Assembly: GCA_902462015.1 (NCBI GenBank)
Contig: CABPZV010000029.1
Span: forward strand, 1-15,357
Reading direction: 5' to 3'
DNA from: an uncultured Eubacteriales bacterium
Lineage (GTDB): Bacteria; Bacillota; Clostridia; Oscillospirales; CAG-272
DNA: 15,357 nt
Shown in pieces: positions 12,298-15,357 of this stretch (its first letter is position 1; each line of letters begins with the position of its first letter). A program made the translations under genes and the position numbers. Below the pieces are notes generated by a model. It saw only the letters and a program-made list of their open reading frames with translations, did no database searches and was not told the origin of the DNA.

Positions 12298-15150
12298 ATG
12301 AAAAACGACATATTCGCAAATATCGCCGCAGGAGGAATCGGCGGACGGAGCGAGCTGCTTGAACAGCCGCAGCCGAAAAAAATCAGTTTCCGTAACATCG
12401 AACTGTCCGAAACGGACGCCGCGCCCGTAACCGTTCCGAAAAAAATGGACACGTCCGAAGAGCTTTCCGGAGCGCTTAAGGCGGAGCGCGAAAGGTTTGC
12501 GCCGTATCTTGCCGATCATTCTCCGGAGGTTCCTGAATTTCACGAAAAAATCGGCATTAAGAACTTCACCCTGTACCGCGAGGACGGCAAGACAGAGAAA
12601 ATTACACTTCCACACTACGGCGCGCCGGTAGGAAATGCCGAGCTTCTTTACGACTCTCAGTTTTCGCTCACACCGGAGCAGACTGACGGAAATCATGCAA
12701 TTTATATCTGCGTTGGCGGAGCCGACTATATAGCGCATGTATATATAAACGGAGTATGCGTCGGAGTGCATGAAGGATTTTTCTCACCTTTTGAATTTGA
12801 AATCACCCATTATGTCAACCGCGGACTGAATACGCTCCGAATCGAACTGAAAAACGACTACGTTTTCATGGGAAGCAAGGGCGAAGACGGTGTGAGTCAT
12901 GAAGGCGAAAAACTGTATGCCGCAACTGGAATCGGATGGGACGACGCAAAAACCGGGTGGCACCACTGTCCTCCCGGCATGGGACTTTACAAGGACGTAT
13001 TTGTCGACGTGCGCCCCACGGTACATATCTCCGACCTGTACGTGCGACCGCTCTGCGAAACAGAGGAAGCAGAGCTTTGGATTGAAGTTCAGAGCAGTAC
13101 ATACGGACAGAGAGACATATCCTTTGAGCTTTCGGTTTACGGACAAAACTTTGAAGAAACGGTTATAGAAAAGCTTCCGTATAATCCCGTAACGGTAAAA
13201 ACCGTCGGTCTGGGAGACACTTTCTCCGCGGCAATAAATCCCGAGCAGTACGGAGCCGGAATTCCGATGCCGGCGATGCACGGTAAAAATGTCTACAAAG
13301 TGCGCGTACCCATGAAGAATTTCCGGAAATGGGACCTTGATACGCCGCATCTGTATTCTGCGCAGGTCACGCTTTTTGAAAACGGAAAGCCGATGGACGC
13401 AGTAAAACGCCAGTTCGGGATGCGCACATTTACCGAGAACATGGAAGAGGACGAAAACGGACTGCGCGGAATGTTCTTTCTCAACGGCAGGAGCATCAGA
13501 CTGCGCGGCGCGAACACAATGGGATACGAACAGAACGACGTTCTGCGCGGAGATACAGAGCAGCTCATCGACGATATTCTGCTTGCCAAGCTCTGCAACA
13601 TGAATTTTCTGCGTCTTACTCAGCGTCCGGTACAGGACGAGGTCTATACATACTGCGACCGTCTCGGCCTTATGACTCAGACAGATCTTCCGCTGTTTGC
13701 AAAAATGCGGCGCACAAAATTTGCGGAGGGTGTTAAACAGGCGGAGGAAATGGAGCGTCTGATTCGATCCCACGCATGCAATGTTATAGTGTCGTATATG
13801 AACGAGCCGTCTCCGAACGCAGGAAACGAGCCTCACCGTCATCTCATACGCACAGAAATGGAGGACTTCTTCAAGGCATGTGACATCATTGTACATTTGA
13901 CAAACCCCGACCGGGTAATCAAGCATATAGACGGAGATTACGATCCGCCGTGCGAATCGCTCCCGGACAACCACTGCTACACAATGTGGTATAACGGTCA
14001 TGGAATCGACATCGGCATGCTGCACCGCGGTTACTGGATGAACGTCAAGCCTGGCTTTTACTACGGATGCGGCGAGTACGGCGTCGAAGGACTTGACTTT
14101 GAAAACGTGATGCGCGAATGTTATCCGGCCGAATGGATAACCGATCCATTTGATCCCGCAAGAATTGTCGACGCCCAGACGGCAAACTTTTATTATTTCT
14201 TCTATGATGAACAGGACAGCATGGCGTCTTGGATTTCTGAAAGTCAAAAATTTCAGGCGTTCGGAGTACGCGCAATGACGGAAGCATTCCGGCGCGACAA
14301 CCGCATGATTACAAACGCGATTCACCTGTTCATCGACGCATGGCCGAGCGGATGGATGAAAACGATTATGGATTGCCGTCGTCAGCCCAAACCGGCGTAC
14401 TTCGCTTATAGAAATGCGCTTGAGCCCGTAATGCTCAGCCTGCGCACCGACCGTTTCACCTACTACTGCGGAGAGCAGATTTCAATTGAAGCCCATATCT
14501 GCAATGACACGCATAAATGCGGCAGCGGGAAGCTGATTTTCGAGCTGTACAAAGACGGAAGGCTTGTAAAGCGCGGAGAAACAGCCGCCGATATAGCCGA
14601 AAACTGCGCAGAGTACGCGGCAAGCGCAGTATTCACCGCGCCGCAGACAGACAACCGCCAGAAATATACACTCCGCGGAATTTTAACCGACAGCGACGGA
14701 ACGGTCATAGCATGGAATGAACAGCCCATAGAGATATTTGCTCATGTAAACGTACCTGAAAACAGCGAAACGGTACTTATAGAAAAGCTCACCGAAAGCA
14801 CAGAAATTGCCGGAGAAACCGTTCGTGTTAAAGCCTGCGGTATGTCGCCCGTTCACTTCGCATCACGCAAAACCGGACACCCGGCGGTCGCTGAATTTGA
14901 GCCGGAGGACATACGCTATTTCTACGATTCTGAGGAGGACATGATTACACCGATTGTCACACACACCTTTGAAGCGGACGGATTCACGCCGATTCTCGTC
15001 GGCGGAAACACAGACGACGACGGCAACTGGCATAAGGTCATGATTGCCGGAGAAAAGGAATGGAACGGAAAGAAATACGTCGTGTGCAACGTTGATCTGC
15101 GTACCGAAAATCCGATTGCGGAACGTCTGCGCGCTGCATTGTTGAAATAA
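12298..15150 (+). CDS. Glycoside hydrolase family 2 enzyme
   Basis: The 950-residue protein has an N-terminal unique segment (about 1-75), a jelly-roll sugar-binding domain (about 78-190, with VYINGVCVGVHEGFFSPF), an immunoglobulin-like domain, a TIM barrel from about residue 375, and a long beta-rich C-terminal part (about 710-950). The acid/base is E503 in SYMNEPS and the nucleophile is E593 in CGEYGVEG; both motifs are intact. The barrel opening (RLRGANTMGYEQ) lacks the usual NxHE of beta-galactosidases, so it is a divergent GH2 whose substrate (beta-galactoside, glucuronide, mannoside or other) cannot be named. No signal peptide is seen, so it is cytosolic. The ATG at 12298 has AAAGGA about 10 nt upstream. 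It follows the udp-like gene on the same strand and is probably cotranscribed. Sampled G+C is higher than in the left part of the window. Confidence 0.92.
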   Translation: MKNDIFANIAAGGIGGRSELLEQPQPKKISFRNIELSETDAAPVTVPKKMDTSEELSGALKAERERFAPYLADHSPEVPEFHEKIGIKNFTLYREDGKTEKITLPHYGAPVGNAELLYDSQFSLTPEQTDGNHAIYICVGGADYIAHVYINGVCVGVHEGFFSPFEFEITHYVNRGLNTLRIELKNDYVFMGSKGEDGVSHEGEKLYAATGIGWDDAKTGWHHCPPGMGLYKDVFVDVRPTVHISDLYVRPLCETEEAELWIEVQSSTYGQRDISFELSVYGQNFEETVIEKLPYNPVTVKTVGLGDTFSAAINPEQYGAGIPMPAMHGKNVYKVRVPMKNFRKWDLDTPHLYSAQVTLFENGKPMDAVKRQFGMRTFTENMEEDENGLRGMFFLNGRSIRLRGANTMGYEQNDVLRGDTEQLIDDILLAKLCNMNFLRLTQRPVQDEVYTYCDRLGLMTQTDLPLFAKMRRTKFAEGVKQAEEMERLIRSHACNVIVSYMNEPSPNAGNEPHRHLIRTEMEDFFKACDIIVHLTNPDRVIKHIDGDYDPPCESLPDNHCYTMWYNGHGIDIGMLHRGYWMNVKPGFYYGCGEYGVEGLDFENVMRECYPAEWITDPFDPARIVDAQTANFYYFFYDEQDSMASWISESQKFQAFGVRAMTEAFRRDNRMITNAIHLFIDAWPSGWMKTIMDCRRQPKPAYFAYRNALEPVMLSLRTDRFTYYCGEQISIEAHICNDTHKCGSGKLIFELYKDGRLVKRGETAADIAENCAEYAASAVFTAPQTDNRQKYTLRGILTDSDGTVIAWNEQPIEIFAHVNVPENSETVLIEKLTESTEIAGETVRVKACGMSPVHFASRKTGHPAVAEFEPEDIRYFYDSEEDMITPIVTHTFEADGFTPILVGGNTDDDGNWHKVMIAGEKEWNGKKYVVCNVDLRTENPIAERLRAALLK

Positions 15151-15190
15151 TGTAAAGCTTTTTTGATTACTTTTTCGCTGTTAATAGCAC

Positions 15191-15301
15191 TGAACAGAAA
15201 ATAAAAAACCGGCCGTGCCGCGCCAATTGGTGCATGGGCGGCATGACCGGATAAGTTAATTTCGAGGGCAAGTTTTCTGTTCACGGCTAATATGAACAGA
15301 A
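15191..15301 (-). ncRNA. Structured 3' end of a minus-strand transcript entering from the right
   Basis: No convincing ORF exists on either strand past 15150. TTCTGTTCA (15275-15283) pairs with TGAACAGAA (15293-15301). The slightly longer TTTTCTGTTCA (15273-15283) could instead pair over 11 bp with TGAACAGAAAA (15191-15201), enclosing the terminator. AGCC-AC/GT-GGCT (about 15301-15321) forms another stem. This could be the end of a structured RNA gene or a 3' untranslated region. I do not recognise a known RNA family, and the window ends here. Confidence 0.35.
15197..15250 (-). terminator. Strong intrinsic terminator for a minus-strand gene right of the window
   Basis: CCGG-C-CGTGCCGC (15209-15221) pairs with GCGGCATG-A-CCGG (15238-15250) with one mismatch and one G-U. 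Read on the minus strand, the stem is followed by TTTTTTATTTTC. It does not suit the GH2 gene as well, because the plus strand lacks a T tract after the stem, though it may act in both directions. Confidence 0.8.
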
Positions 15302-15357
15302 GCCACCCGGCATTGTGGGCTAACGCAACGCAAAACACGCACGGTCTTTACTTTTAA

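Noticed and set aside
12784..14325. 513-codon open frame antisense to the GH2 gene
   Set aside because: It is a shadow. The plus-strand frame carries intact GH2 catalytic motifs, while the antisense translation is Cys/His-rich with no recognisable domain and no ribosome binding site that I can see.
14922..15338. 138-codon minus-strand frame at the right edge
   Set aside because: It runs through the strong terminator hairpin and into the antisense of GH2, with no recognisable protein features.

Overview
The window looks like chromosomal DNA of an anaerobic Firmicute of the class Clostridia, most likely near the Oscillospiraceae/Ruminococcaceae. This is inferred from AAAGGA-type ribosome binding sites, several GTG/TTG starts, the clostridial style of the two ABC exporter halves, and the gene families present. 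No 16S rRNA or other strict taxonomic marker is present. Sampled lines give about 37% G+C near the left end and about 53% inside the last gene.

Layout. (1) At 1-341 is the 3' end of rsgA (+), converging on a minus-strand group: a TTG-started zinc-ribbon membrane protein (4270-3854), a GH38 alpha-mannosidase (3817-1364) and uppP (1291-458). A hairpin at 383-415 lies between the converging genes. (2) At 4319-4490 is a compound palindromic element with no ORF, resembling a folded transposon end, a MITE or a structured RNA. (3) Two minus-strand orphans follow: a 56-aa protein at 4772-4602 and a 107-aa protein at 5358-5035. (4) A tRNA-Val(GAC) with its own promoter and terminator sits at 5564-5640. 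(5) A hairpin-rich leader with a terminator and a possible antiterminator (5707-5892) precedes a cytosolic glycerophosphodiester phosphodiesterase (5990-6730). (6) Two ABC exporter half-transporters (6851-8593 and 8774-10747) form an asymmetric heterodimer; a 95-bp tandem duplication lies at their junction. (7) A 537-bp intergenic region carries five copies of a roughly 36-bp hairpin repeat, a terminator, a strong promoter and operator-like palindromes. It precedes a uridine-phosphorylase-like gene (11285-12133) and a large GH2 glycosidase (12298-15150). (8) The right edge holds a strong terminator reading leftwards, so a minus-strand gene or RNA lies to the right.

Functionally this is housekeeping plus carbohydrate and nucleoside salvage: ribosome maturation (RsgA), undecaprenyl phosphate recycling (UppP), glycan trimming (GH38, GH2), phosphodiester hydrolysis (GDPD), nucleoside phosphorolysis (Udp-like) and export (ABC pair). 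I see no defence island, prophage, CRISPR array or complete transposon. The least explained parts are non-coding: the candidate attenuator at 5707-5892, the compound palindrome at 4319-4490, the hairpin-repeat family around 10.8-11.3 kb, and the structured minus-strand RNA end at 15191-15330.
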